This document shows, in pieces, positions 1 through 8,320 of a stretch of 44,079 nucleotides of DNA; position 1 is the first letter of the stretch, and each line of letters begins with the position of its first letter. This DNA is from Bacteroidales bacterium (GTDB lineage Bacteria > Bacteroidota > Bacteroidia > Bacteroidales > F082). The position numbers and the translations under genes are program-made. The stretch lies in the NCBI GenBank assembly GCA_013141455.1, contig JABFQW010000041.1, forward strand, positions 1-44,079, read 5' to 3'. The notes below the pieces were generated by a model that was not told where the DNA came from, made no database searches, and saw nothing but the letters and a program-made list of their open reading frames with translations.

Positions 1-2
1 TC

Positions 3-125
3 GGCCTGAATTACAAATTCATGGACGATATGGACAAGGAAGCCATCGAATTAGGCGGGACGGCCAAATTCTTTTCGGGTGATTATGAAAATACAGCTGG
101 GACAATCTGTTCGACAGCCGTGTGA
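3..125 (+). pseudogene. Out-of-frame upstream piece of the HsdM methyltransferase
   Basis: This frame enters from the left edge, reads a plausible HsdM N-terminal segment (LNYKFMDDMDKEAIELGG, then FFSGDYE) and hits TGA at 123-125. The HsdM reading resumes in the next frame from about position 92 (YSWDNLFDSR) and runs into the large downstream frame. One extra A in the AAAA run at 88-91 would join the two as DYEKYSWDNLFDSRV. The fragment is therefore the N-terminal side of the same gene, separated by a one-base deletion that is either real or a sequencing error. Confidence 0.8.
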
Positions 126-2374
126 CGGCAGCCAATATGCTGGCCCTGTATTCGGAAGCCATTGTGAGTATGGACAAGAATCCGCATATCCCGACCCTGT
201 TTCGTGATATTTTCAAGAATGCCTATCTGCCTTACCGCGATCCTGAGACCTTGAAAATGTTTCTGAAAACAATAGGCGGTTTTGAATATACGCACAGCGA
301 GAAATTAGGCGATGCCTTCGAATATCTGCTGTCGGTGATGGGATCGCAGGGCGATGCCGGGCAGTTTCGCACCCCGCGCCACATCATCGATTTTCTGGTG
401 GCGGTGGTCGATCCGGGCATCAACGATACGGTGCTCGATCCGGCCTGTGGCACGGCGGGTTTCCTGATCTCAGCCTTCAAGCACATTCGCGAAAAGAGCA
501 AGGACGGACTGACGCCCGACGAACGCAAACGCCTGATCGGGAATTTTACGGGCTACGATATCTCGCCCGATATGGTGCGCCTGAGTCTGGTGAACCTCTA
601 TCTGCACGGATTCTCGAACCCGCATATCTGGGAATACGACACGCTGAGCAGTGAAGAACGCTGGAACGAGACGGCAGATGTGATTCTGGCCAATCCACCT
701 TTTATGAGTCCGAAGGGCGGCATACGGCCGCACAAGAAATTCTCGATCAGCAGCAACCGCAGCGAGGTGCTGTTTGTCGATTATATTGCCGAGCATCTGA
801 ACCCGAAGGGCCGCGCCGGTATCATCGTACCCGAAGGCGTAATTTTCCAGAGTGGAACAGCGTACAAAGACCTGCGTAAGATGCTGGTTGAGCATCATTT
901 GTATGCTGTGGTGAGTCTGCCGGCGGGGGTGTTTAACCCATACAGCGGCGTGAAGACCTCGATACTGCTGCTCGACCGTGAGCTGGCAAAGACAAAGGAT
1001 GAGATATTGTTTGTGAAGATTGGCAACGACGGCTACGGGCTGGGCGCCCAGCGCAATGCCATGAAAGGCAGCCAGTTGGAAGAAGCCGTGGCGCTGATCG
1101 GTCAGTTTAAAAACGGAATACTTAGCGTTGCCGAAATGGCCCATGCGGTGACAAAGGCCGAGATTGCCAAAAACGGGGATTATAATCTGAGTGGGGAGAG
1201 GTATAAAAATCAACAATTAATTGGAAATCATCAATTCCAATCAGTTGAGATTGGAACAATAATGGAATTTCAATATGGAAAACCATTAAAAAAAGAAGAC
1301 CGTAAAGACGGAATTTATCCTGTATTTGGTTCTAATGGAATAGTTGGTTGGCACGATGAGTTTATTGCAAAACCCCCATTTATAGTTGTTGGAAGAAAAG
1401 GCTCCGCTGGTGCATTGCATTTTTCTGTGTTACCAGGTTACCCTATTGACACAACTTTTTTCATAGAAAACAATAACCCTAATCGGGTTAATTTGAAATA
1501 TGCATTTTACTTGTTAGGAACGTTGAATCTTAATCGAGTAAATATTCAATCTGGTGTTCCTGGGTTAAACCGAAATGATGCATATAAACTCCAAATCCCG
1601 CTTCCACCCCTTTCGGTTCAGGAGGAGATTGTAGCGGAGATTGAAGGCTGGCAGAAAATCATCGATGGGGCGAAAATGGTGGTCGAAAACTACAAACCAA
1701 AGATTGATATTGACCCGGAATGGGAGATGGTGGAGTTAGGAGATGTTTGTGAGGTAAAATCTGGAGGTACGCCTGATAGAGAAAATGCTGATTATTGGAA
1801 TGGTACAATTCCATATATTAAAACAGGTCAGATTTTCTTTAATCATATTTATGAAGCTGAAGAATTTATTACACAATTAGGTTTAGAAAATTCTTCCACG
1901 AGAATTATTCCTTCAGGCACTATTCTGATGGCCATGTATGGGCAAGGTGTGACGAGAGGCAGAGTCTCAATTTTAAAAATTGATGCTGCAATAAATCAGG
2001 CAGTTGCAGCAATTTCAATCAAAAGTAAAACTATTGAAATCAATTTTCTGTATCATCAACTTCAAAGTTTGTATGAACATTTAAGGATGATTAGCGATGC
2101 AAGAGGTGGTAATCAGAGTAACTTAAATTCTAAACTTATTAAGGAACTTAAAATCGCTGTCCCCACCCTAAATATTCAAAAACGAATCGTCACCCAAATT
2201 GAAAAGGAACAGGAGTTGGTCAATGCCAATAAGCAGATGATAGGGCTATTTGAGCAAAAGATAAAAGACAGGATAGCGAAAGTGTGGGGCGAGGACAAGG
2301 ATGAAGACGCCTGCCTCGATGGAACGACAAGGGAAACATTGTCGATGGCAGCGGAAGAGGATATTGCATATTAA
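122..2374 (+). CDS. hsdM: Type I restriction-modification HsdM-HsdS fusion (N-6 adenine methyltransferase plus specificity domains), frameshifted at its 5' side
   Basis: The protein should methylate adenine in a bipartite target and supply the target-recognition part of a type I restriction-modification enzyme. SAM-binding motif I (DPACGTAGF) is at about residues 106-114 and catalytic NPPF at 191-194. A linker follows near residue 365, then HsdS-like recognition domain 1 (about 375-530), a conserved helical spacer (IPLPPLSVQEEIVAEIEGWQ), recognition domain 2 (about 560-720) and a second helical repeat. The GTG at 122 is probably an internal Val codon, because the true N-terminus lies upstream, partly in another frame and partly outside the window. 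M-S fusions are known in type I and related systems. No hsdR is visible downstream. If the frameshift is real, the N-terminal helical region is lost and activity is doubtful. Confidence 0.9.
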   Translation: MTAANMLALYSEAIVSMDKNPHIPTLFRDIFKNAYLPYRDPETLKMFLKTIGGFEYTHSEKLGDAFEYLLSVMGSQGDAGQFRTPRHIIDFLVAVVDPGINDTVLDPACGTAGFLISAFKHIREKSKDGLTPDERKRLIGNFTGYDISPDMVRLSLVNLYLHGFSNPHIWEYDTLSSEERWNETADVILANPPFMSPKGGIRPHKKFSISSNRSEVLFVDYIAEHLNPKGRAGIIVPEGVIFQSGTAYKDLRKMLVEHHLYAVVSLPAGVFNPYSGVKTSILLLDRELAKTKDEILFVKIGNDGYGLGAQRNAMKGSQLEEAVALIGQFKNGILSVAEMAHAVTKAEIAKNGDYNLSGERYKNQQLIGNHQFQSVEIGTIMEFQYGKPLKKEDRKDGIYPVFGSNGIVGWHDEFIAKPPFIVVGRKGSAGALHFSVLPGYPIDTTFFIENNNPNRVNLKYAFYLLGTLNLNRVNIQSGVPGLNRNDAYKLQIPLPPLSVQEEIVAEIEGWQKIIDGAKMVVENYKPKIDIDPEWEMVELGDVCEVKSGGTPDRENADYWNGTIPYIKTGQIFFNHIYEAEEFITQLGLENSSTRIIPSGTILMAMYGQGVTRGRVSILKIDAAINQAVAAISIKSKTIEINFLYHQLQSLYEHLRMISDARGGNQSNLNSKLIKELKIAVPTLNIQKRIVTQIEKEQELVNANKQMIGLFEQKIKDRIAKVWGEDKDEDACLDGTTRETLSMAAEEDIAY

Positions 2375-2620
2375 TTTGAAAATTTGGCAATGTGCTGATT
2401 CGGCAATTCGGTAATTCGGCAATGTGCTGATTCGACAATTTAACAATTGACAACCCATCTGCTATCCTTATGCGTCCAATTTGCATTTTGACTTTGCATT
2501 TTGAATTTTGAATTAACTGAATAAACTCTGCGGCTCTCTGCGCCTTCTCTCCGTCCTTTGCGGTTAATTTTTGCATTATGAATTTGCACCTGCATGTGCG
2601 TGCGGGATCCATTTTGAATT
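2375..2620 (+). repeat. Dispersed CTCTGCG/TTTGCGG repeat, copy A, with GGCAATGTGCTGATTCGG short repeats
   Basis: After the hsdMS stop there are short near-repeats of the type caatgtgctgattcg (about 2390-2435), then a segment with ttgcattttg, aattaactga, ctctgcggctctctgcgcc and ctttgcggttaattttt (about 2480-2575). The same ordered modules recur in the same orientation at 3923-4105, and the CTCTGCG core recurs in palindromic form at 6551-6654. I see no gene between 2375 and 2753. Confidence 0.75.
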
Positions 2621-2753
2621 TTCACTTATCTTTATGACTGATTTTTGATCAGAAATGGATCATGATGAATGAATCATACAGACCGATTTAGCATTCATAT
2701 CTATTTGTCTGTTTCGAGGAAAGGCAACGATTAACAATTAAAAAAAAAGTATT

Positions 2754-3923
2754 ATGGATTTTGATGATTTTATCTATCACGTATCTAAAATTCCGGCAGA
2801 TTTCGTTCAAAATAAATTGTTTTTTGATGGTTTGAAAAATAAATTTTTCGACGAGATGAAGCAAAATAAGAATCACACAGATTATTTTAACAAATATAAT
2901 CCTGGTTCAATTGAGTCCTTCATGCTACATTATGCTACTCAGAAGGCTTCTTTGGCCTCCCATTATAAGTACATGATAGATGAAACTAATCAGAACAAAG
3001 AGTTGAAATACAGAGCACATACTGAGAAAATATTCAATTTGATTTTACAAAAAAAATTATGGGATATTCAGTTAAAATGGCGGGCTGAACAGATACAAAT
3101 AAAGGAAATAAGAACATCATGGGATTTCTTTTTTTGGGATAATTATGTAAGTTCATGTCCATTTGTGCCTGCGGTGACAGAAGCTGAAATAGAAATAATG
3201 AAAGCATTTTTAAGAGACGATAATTTCTCTGACCATACAAAACTATGGTATGGTGGCTGGCAAAATTATGGAGATATCATGGAGATAGATGAGTATGGCG
3301 ATTTATCAGCACTTCCGGATTGGTACGAATTTTATGACCTGCGAATGGGTACCGGATTATTATTACAACTACCGGATATACGCGGAAAAAAAGAAGAGTA
3401 TTATTTAGATATTGCGCGGAACTATTATAATGAAAAATCGAAAAAAAATGAATCTGTTACTCAACCCATCTATGTTGCTCCACTCCCTTACCTTCATGCT
3501 TCTTATGAGGAGATGTATAACTATGCCAGGGCAAATGAAAATGATAAACATTTTATTGAGTTATTCAGAATAAACAAAGAAATGAATAAAACGCAGGAAT
3601 CATACAGTATGATCAGCGATGATGAAATTGATCATGCAGTCTATCTCTTAAAGGAAGCAGAATTTCCGGTTGTTATGCCCGGTAATACGGACTGGCGTGA
3701 TGCATTGATGAAATGCTCACAGCAATACATGAATAGCATCATAGCCAATGAACTTGATGTCGTATATGAGGAATACAAATTGTTTTTAGAGATAGGAATT
3801 TCGAGAAATAATATAGAGGATGTTTTACAGGAATTTGAAAATGATCCCATATCACAAGGAGCCATTCGTTCTATTTTGAAAGGACGGGAAATATGCGGTG
3901 AGCCCCAAAATTTAGATTTTTAG
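2754..3923 (+). CDS. Uncharacterised 389-residue protein flanked by dispersed repeats
   Basis: I do not recognise this family. The protein is probably soluble: there is no signal peptide or membrane segment. It is rich in aromatic and charged residues, with a Trp-rich central part (WDFFFWDNYV near 125-135, LWYGGWQNYGD near 165) and a helical, acidic C-terminus. The ATG at 2754 follows an A-rich leader (aattaaaaaaaaagtatt), as is usual in this phylum. Its base composition is visibly AT-rich compared with recJ or the methyltransferase domain. It lies immediately downstream of a restriction-modification gene and sits between two direct repeats, so it may be an accessory cargo gene. A defence role is only a guess from position. 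Confidence 0.75.
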   Translation: MDFDDFIYHVSKIPADFVQNKLFFDGLKNKFFDEMKQNKNHTDYFNKYNPGSIESFMLHYATQKASLASHYKYMIDETNQNKELKYRAHTEKIFNLILQKKLWDIQLKWRAEQIQIKEIRTSWDFFFWDNYVSSCPFVPAVTEAEIEIMKAFLRDDNFSDHTKLWYGGWQNYGDIMEIDEYGDLSALPDWYEFYDLRMGTGLLLQLPDIRGKKEEYYLDIARNYYNEKSKKNESVTQPIYVAPLPYLHASYEEMYNYARANENDKHFIELFRINKEMNKTQESYSMISDDEIDHAVYLLKEAEFPVVMPGNTDWRDALMKCSQQYMNSIIANELDVVYEEYKLFLEIGISRNNIEDVLQEFENDPISQGAIRSILKGREICGEPQNLDF

Positions 3924-4105
3924 CATGGTGATTTGACAATTCGACAATTTGGCAATGTGATGATTCGGCAATTTGACAATGGACAAACCAGTCGCCAGCC
4001 TTTTATGTCTAATTTGCATTTTGCATTAACTGAATTAACTCTGCGGTCCTCTGCGCCTTCTCACCGTTCTCTGCGGTTAATTTTTGTATTTCGAATTATC
4101 AAAAC
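3923..4105 (+). repeat. Dispersed CTCTGCG/TTTGCGG repeat, copy B
   Basis: This is a direct-orientation copy of the modules seen after hsdMS: caatttggcaatgtgatgattcggcaatttgacaa at about 3945-3980 (given as a module, not exact to the base), aatttgcattttgcattaactga near 4012-4033, and ctctgcggtcctctgcgcc with ctctgcggttaattttt at 4039-4085. It begins at the stop codon of the orphan gene, so copies A and B bracket that gene tightly. Confidence 0.75.
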
Positions 4106-4117
4106 GCTTCAAACTGA

Positions 4118-4789
4118 TTACTTGACATCGGAAACTTCCCCAGCCGTCTCAAGACCAAACAAGTCGTATGGCGGTATGCTGAAAGTATCCTTAAACAATA
4201 CCACCAACAGTACAATAAATGCGATAAATCCGAGAACAATCAGTATCTGGGGCCAGGTCGTTTTTTGAATGTCCTGTTTCGATTTTACATCACACACTTC
4301 GCCCGGACAATATTGCGCTTTTTCACGGTAAACCAATGAATAAAACTTACATCCCAGGCAAATTCCAAAAGCCGATTCAAAGAACAGGAATATCAGACAG
4401 ATGAGGCAGATGATTCCGGTGATGGGGCTGTACGAATTTACGGCAATCAGCAGCACAAACATGATCAATGCCAATGCCACACCAATGTACCAGGCAAACT
4501 TTTTTTGCTGCGCGCCTACGTATTCAGGCGTTTGGTTTGAGACTATCAAACGGCCGATGATCAGCGAAGGCGAAAAGCGCGGATTGATAAAAACCCGCAC
4601 CACAATATCCGTCATGAATATCATCACAGCATATTTGAGCATTGTAAAATCCTGCTTGAGAATAACCACCAGGATAGAGAGAAACATCATAACGAACAGG
4701 ATTCCGGCAGCCGCCCTGATTTCACGTTCGTTTAAAACCGGGATGCTATAACCTTCAACATCCTCGCCAAATTTGAATACTTTTTTCAT
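4118..4789 (-). CDS. DUF4395 family membrane protein
   Basis: This is a 223-residue integral membrane protein. The DUF4395 hallmarks are visible: an N-terminal VLNEREIRAAAG segment, NPRFSPSLIIGR after the first two membrane helices, a QQKKFAWYIG segment, and the ESAFGICLGCKFY motif with two cysteines ahead of the last helix. An extra cysteine pair (YCPGEVCDV) and a further C-terminal helix follow. I count about five or six membrane helices. In other genomes the family often neighbours sulfur or thiol genes, but no such gene is next to it here. The reaction is unknown. The gene is transcribed toward repeat copy B. Confidence 0.85.
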   Translation of the reverse strand: MKKVFKFGEDVEGYSIPVLNEREIRAAAGILFVMMFLSILVVILKQDFTMLKYAVMIFMTDIVVRVFINPRFSPSLIIGRLIVSNQTPEYVGAQQKKFAWYIGVALALIMFVLLIAVNSYSPITGIICLICLIFLFFESAFGICLGCKFYSLVYREKAQYCPGEVCDVKSKQDIQKTTWPQILIVLGFIAFIVLLVVLFKDTFSIPPYDLFGLETAGEVSDVK

Positions 4790-5105
4790 GTATGGTTTGT
4801 TTTGGTTCTTATTATGACGTAAAGATATTAGAATTGTTACATATAGGTATTGTGATTTTGCGTTGTATAGGCAGAATCTTATTTTGATGTGCTGGTAAGA
4901 TACAACGGATCATAATATTTATAAATTGATGTTATGTTTAATACTAATCATTTCAATATTGGAAAAAGTAAGAAGAAAATTCAACTGCTTTTTTCTTCCT
5001 TTTGAAAGGCAAAAGACCAACTGAGCGTAGCGATCTCATGAACTCCGATAAAATCAATTATTATGTGAATAAAACCTTTTGTCTGAATGAAGCTTCCCCG
5101 CTCTC

Positions 5106-5229
5106 TGTCAAAACACAGTAAATCCAGGCAAAGTAGTGTCTCGTCCCATCTCGTCACCAGTGACGAGACGAGACCAAACATACCGCCTTGCAGGCGGATG
5201 CCTTTGCCGGATTTTCTTGTGTTTTGACA
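5106..5229. repeat. Nested palindromic element with a TCTCGTC/GACGAGA hairpin
   Basis: The outer arms tgtcaaaacaca...ggcaaag (5106-5133) and ctttgcc...tgtgttttgaca (5202-5229) are imperfect inverted repeats. Inside them is a perfect 9-bp hairpin, tctcgtcac-ca-gtgacgaga (5149-5168), and a small ccgcc/ggcgg stem at about 5183-5197. The rest of the 4790-5421 gap holds no convincing gene. It does contain agcgtagcgatctcatgaac near 5025-5044, which recurs with two differences near 11009-11028. Confidence 0.7.
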
Positions 5230-5421
5230 TTCACGCCCTGTCTGGCTCGCCGTTCAGACCTGCCAGCACACTGCTTCATAACATGATTTTATTGTTCGAA
5301 TTTGATGACACTTTATACCAACATTAAAACATTAGAAAGAGGAATGGCATTTTGTGGTGCTAATATTTGGTGCCAGCACATCAAAATAATAAGTAGCCGT
5401 TGTATAAACGCATCATTCTTT

Positions 5422-6399
5422 TCATTTTACTTTTTTACCACTTTTCGGAGTGGTCTCCGGATTGAAAGAATCAATCTTTAAAACTTCGCTTAGTTTATTT
5501 TTCCTATCGAGGTAATGATCATAAAGTACAAGATATACAGATATAATTATGATGACTGTGGCAACTAATAGAGCAGTGGTGATCTGTTCGTTGGCAATGA
5601 GCCAGCCAAGGAAAACTGCAATTACGGGATTTACGTAAGTGTGTGTTGAAATCCGCGTAGCAGATGTATGCCCCAGCAACCATATATAAGCGCTGAAAGC
5701 AATCACAGAACCAAAAATAATCAGGTATAAAAGCCCAAAGAAAGATTTTAAAGTAACCTGGCTTACATGAAATTGCGAGGGTTCGCCAATGATAAAACTG
5801 GTTATTAAAACCAGCGTACCGCCGAAAATCAATTCCAGGCCTGATGATAACATGGGTGACTTAGGAACATTTGCAACTCTTGCATATACAGCACCACCTC
5901 CCCAGGAAAGGGTGCCTGCAACAATTAATGCAAAGGCAAGAAAATCATTCGTTGATGTTGTGCCAGCTGTTGTAGAAACAATGAGATAAACAATACCACC
6001 GAAACCGAGAAATAATCCTAATATTCCCCTTAGTTTTACGCGTGTATCCTTTAAGAAAAACCATTCTATTCCGATAATCCATAACGGTTCTGCCGAAACA
6101 AGTACCGCCGCCATTCCCGAAGGTACATATTGCTGTGCCCAGGCCAGCAGCCCGTGTCCGACCAAAAAGAACATTGCTCCCAGTGTAAACAGCGGGAGAA
6201 TATTTTCCCCTTTTATCTTTTCTTTGCTCTTAAACCGACTTAATACATAAAGAATTAACCCTGCTGTAAGGGATCTTATTCCAATCATCATTAGCGGCGG
6301 GATTGTCTCAACAGCATAACGGATAGCAAGGTAGGTGGAGCCCCATATTATATAAATGGCTCCAAATGCCAAAAGAGTTTTCAGGTTCTGCTGTTTCAT
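5422..6399 (-). CDS. EamA/DMT-superfamily transporter (YedA/RhaT-like)
   Basis: This is a 325-residue inner-membrane permease with about ten membrane helices arranged as two EamA repeats. The first starts at the N-terminus (AIYIIWGSTYLAIRYAVETI, then PPLMMIGIR), and the second begins near residue 150 (LAFALIVAGTLSWGGGAVYAR). The GMAAVLVSAEPLW segment is typical of the repeat-1 signature. Family members export small metabolites such as amino acids; the substrate here cannot be read from sequence. The C-terminal tail after the last helix is charged and cytoplasmic. The gene is monocistronic, with an AT-rich promoter region and a MITE-like element upstream. Confidence 0.9.
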   Translation of the reverse strand: MKQQNLKTLLAFGAIYIIWGSTYLAIRYAVETIPPLMMIGIRSLTAGLILYVLSRFKSKEKIKGENILPLFTLGAMFFLVGHGLLAWAQQYVPSGMAAVLVSAEPLWIIGIEWFFLKDTRVKLRGILGLFLGFGGIVYLIVSTTAGTTSTNDFLAFALIVAGTLSWGGGAVYARVANVPKSPMLSSGLELIFGGTLVLITSFIIGEPSQFHVSQVTLKSFFGLLYLIIFGSVIAFSAYIWLLGHTSATRISTHTYVNPVIAVFLGWLIANEQITTALLVATVIIIISVYLVLYDHYLDRKNKLSEVLKIDSFNPETTPKSGKKVK

Positions 6400-6516
6400 A
6401 CTTAGTAAATAAGTAAATATTTAATATACAGACATTTACAATGAATTAGAATAGAAAGTAATCAAACAAAATAGTTCAATTATAACAGAAAATACAAGTA
6501 ATGATAATAAATAAGT

Positions 6517-6691
6517 CAATATCGTTTAGTTAAATGAAATCCTTGAAAAATTAACCGCAGAGAGCCGCTAAGTTTTACGCAGAGTACCGCAGAGTTGTGT
6601 AACAATTCTTGACTCTGCGGCACTTTGCGTCTTCTCACCGAACTTTGCGGTAAAAACTTTTAAAATTAAAATCCTAAACTAAACGACATTG
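6517..6691. mobile_element. 175-bp MITE-like element with 15-bp inverted ends and 10-bp flanking direct repeats
   Basis: The termini caatatcgtttagtt (6517-6531) and aactaaacgacattg (6677-6691) are inverted repeats matching at 14 of 15 positions. They are flanked immediately outside by a perfect direct repeat, ataaataagt (6507-6516 and 6692-6701), which looks like a target-site duplication. The interior is the CTCTGCG repeat in palindromic form: ttaaccgcagag near 6551 and ctctgcgg...tttgcggtaa near 6613-6654. It encodes nothing and would need a transposase supplied elsewhere. Confidence 0.7.
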
Positions 6692-6977
6692 ATAAATAAG
6701 TTCAAATAAATCAAAAAGTCAGTCAATAAGCGTGGGCATTGAAACTGTTCAACCCGATGGCTTTAAACTCCACAGCATTTTTGTCATTTATAAGTCAGTT
6801 GGTTTCGTTCAGCAATCTTATTCACCCGATAGACCTGCATCGTTTCCCTATGCTCTTTTACTATTTTAATCAATACTTCAAAGTACATCAACCAGCTCTT
6901 TTTTTTGCAAATAAACAGTTCAGTTAATAAATCACCACAAATATCCATTACACCTAACCTGTATTATTCACAAAAAT

Positions 6978-7097
6978 ATCTCGCAAATCCGCTAAGTCAG
7001 AACGTATATGCATTTGAGTGAAAATTAATGAAAAAATAAATAGTTGTATTCCTATCATTAAACTGTTGCAATTCAAAACTTTGCGCCTTTGCGAGAT
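6978..7097. repeat. Palindromic TCTCGCAAA/TTTGCGAGA repeat
   Basis: Arms atctcgcaaa (6978-6987) and tttgcgagat (7088-7097) are perfect 10-bp inverted repeats. The left arm is followed by a tccgctaag core and the right arm is preceded by aactttgcgcc. This is the widespread Bacteroidota TTTGCGCCTTTGCGAGA repeat type. Between the MITE-like element and this repeat, 6702-6977 shows no supportable gene: a 62-codon open frame there lacks any recognisable domain. Confidence 0.65.
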
Positions 7098-7139
7098 GAA
7101 TTATTCAGACTAAATGTATCGAAATGAATTCTGTCACTA

Positions 7140-8123
7140 TTACTGTAAGTTACTCAAAATAAATTCAATTTCTTTCCCAGCTTCAACTTCAAAATCCGGT
7201 TTTATACCTGTTCTTTCCCACGAAATTTCGGTGCCGGGTATCGTTGGGGCCGCGGTAGAAATTGACACGAATACATGATCGTTTATAACAAACCATGAAT
7301 TCATATGCGCAGCTCCTGCAGAAGCTTTGCCTATGATTTTGGCCCTTTTTTGAGTCTGCATCGAAAAGGCAAATGCCTCAGCCGCTGAACGTGTAACGTT
7401 ATTGGTAATAATGAAAAGCGGATTGTTATATTTCTTTTCCGTCAGCCAGGTTACCGTTTTGTCAGTTTGTTTATCTCCGTTTCTACTTACAAATTCCAAC
7501 AATACTACATCAGCTGGCAGAAAATAGGTTGGCAAAACAGATCCTACATCGCTACCTCCTCCGCCATTATCTCTCAGGTCGATAATTAATGCTTTCGTGT
7601 GGGCAACAAACTGCATAGCGGCATAAAGTGTGGGTAAACTTTTCGCGGAGATATTAATTTCGGAAAGTTTGATGTAACCGATGTTGTCCTTTAGAATTTT
7701 CACTTCGCTGAATCCAAAGTTTTTCTTCACCGCTTCGTCGCCATAAAAAAACGGGTCTTCACCAGGTGAATCTTCTGCGACAAGGCTTGCATTTTTTTCT
7801 GACTCAATAAGTTCCTTTATCGTTTCGGGTTCATTTCTAACGTACAAATGTCCATCGTTGCTCAGGGCCTGAATCGTAATGGTAAGGCTGTCGGCCAATG
7901 ATTGCCAGTCGTTAATGTTGATGAATTTCCCCTGATTTAGTTTTTTCAACAGAGATTCAGAAATAGAAAGTCCCCAATTTTCGAAAACATATTTTTCCTT
8001 TACAAGGGACGCGATTTTAGTAACCGTTTTAGTAACATCTTGTTTACTAAGAGATTGAGCAAATGACAGTCCTGGAATTGTAACCAGATAAGTTATTATG
8101 AACAATTTTTTAATGTGATTCAT
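7140..8123 (-). CDS. Secreted S41-family (C-terminal processing/IRBP-like) serine peptidase
   Basis: This is a 327-residue exported protease-like protein. The signal peptide is about residues 1-22 (LFIITYLVTIPGLSFAQ). An S41 N-terminal helical region with an SNDGHLYV segment follows (about 25-100), then the tail-specific protease fold from about 145: IGYIKLSEI, ALIIDLRDNGGG (179-189), and the nucleophile region NNVTRSAAEAFAF with Ser at about 246. GKASAGAAH (265-273) corresponds to the second catalytic-site loop. No PDZ domain is evident, which fits the interphotoreceptor-retinoid-binding-protein-like S41 subgroup. It probably acts in the periplasm; the substrate is unknown. The start is supported by the signal peptide directly after the ATG. 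Confidence 0.9.
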   Translation of the reverse strand: MNHIKKLFIITYLVTIPGLSFAQSLSKQDVTKTVTKIASLVKEKYVFENWGLSISESLLKKLNQGKFININDWQSLADSLTITIQALSNDGHLYVRNEPETIKELIESEKNASLVAEDSPGEDPFFYGDEAVKKNFGFSEVKILKDNIGYIKLSEINISAKSLPTLYAAMQFVAHTKALIIDLRDNGGGGSDVGSVLPTYFLPADVVLLEFVSRNGDKQTDKTVTWLTEKKYNNPLFIITNNVTRSAAEAFAFSMQTQKRAKIIGKASAGAAHMNSWFVINDHVFVSISTAAPTIPGTEISWERTGIKPDFEVEAGKEIEFILSNLQ

Positions 8124-8320
8124 CTGTTTTCTTGTTTTAATTTACGGGGTTATGGTTTGCATTACGATAATTGGTGTTTCTGCAACTGATGCAGCGTGTG
8201 ATTTATCCGTTTAACTTCCTATAAAGAGTTGTTTATCAATATCCGGAAACCTTTCGATAAAGCATCGAAACCAGGCCTTCAACTGAGACTTCGGCGTGAG
8301 CGGATCGTTGTTCTTTTACG

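Noticed and set aside
470-1216. A 248-codon open frame antisense to the methyltransferase region
   Set aside because: It lies wholly opposite conserved HsdM motifs and reads as His- and Gln-rich sequence with no domain; it is a by-product of GC-rich codon use.
3933-4268. A 111-codon plus-strand open frame after the orphan gene
   Set aside because: It runs through dispersed repeat copy B and then antisense into the DUF4395 gene; the product has no domain.
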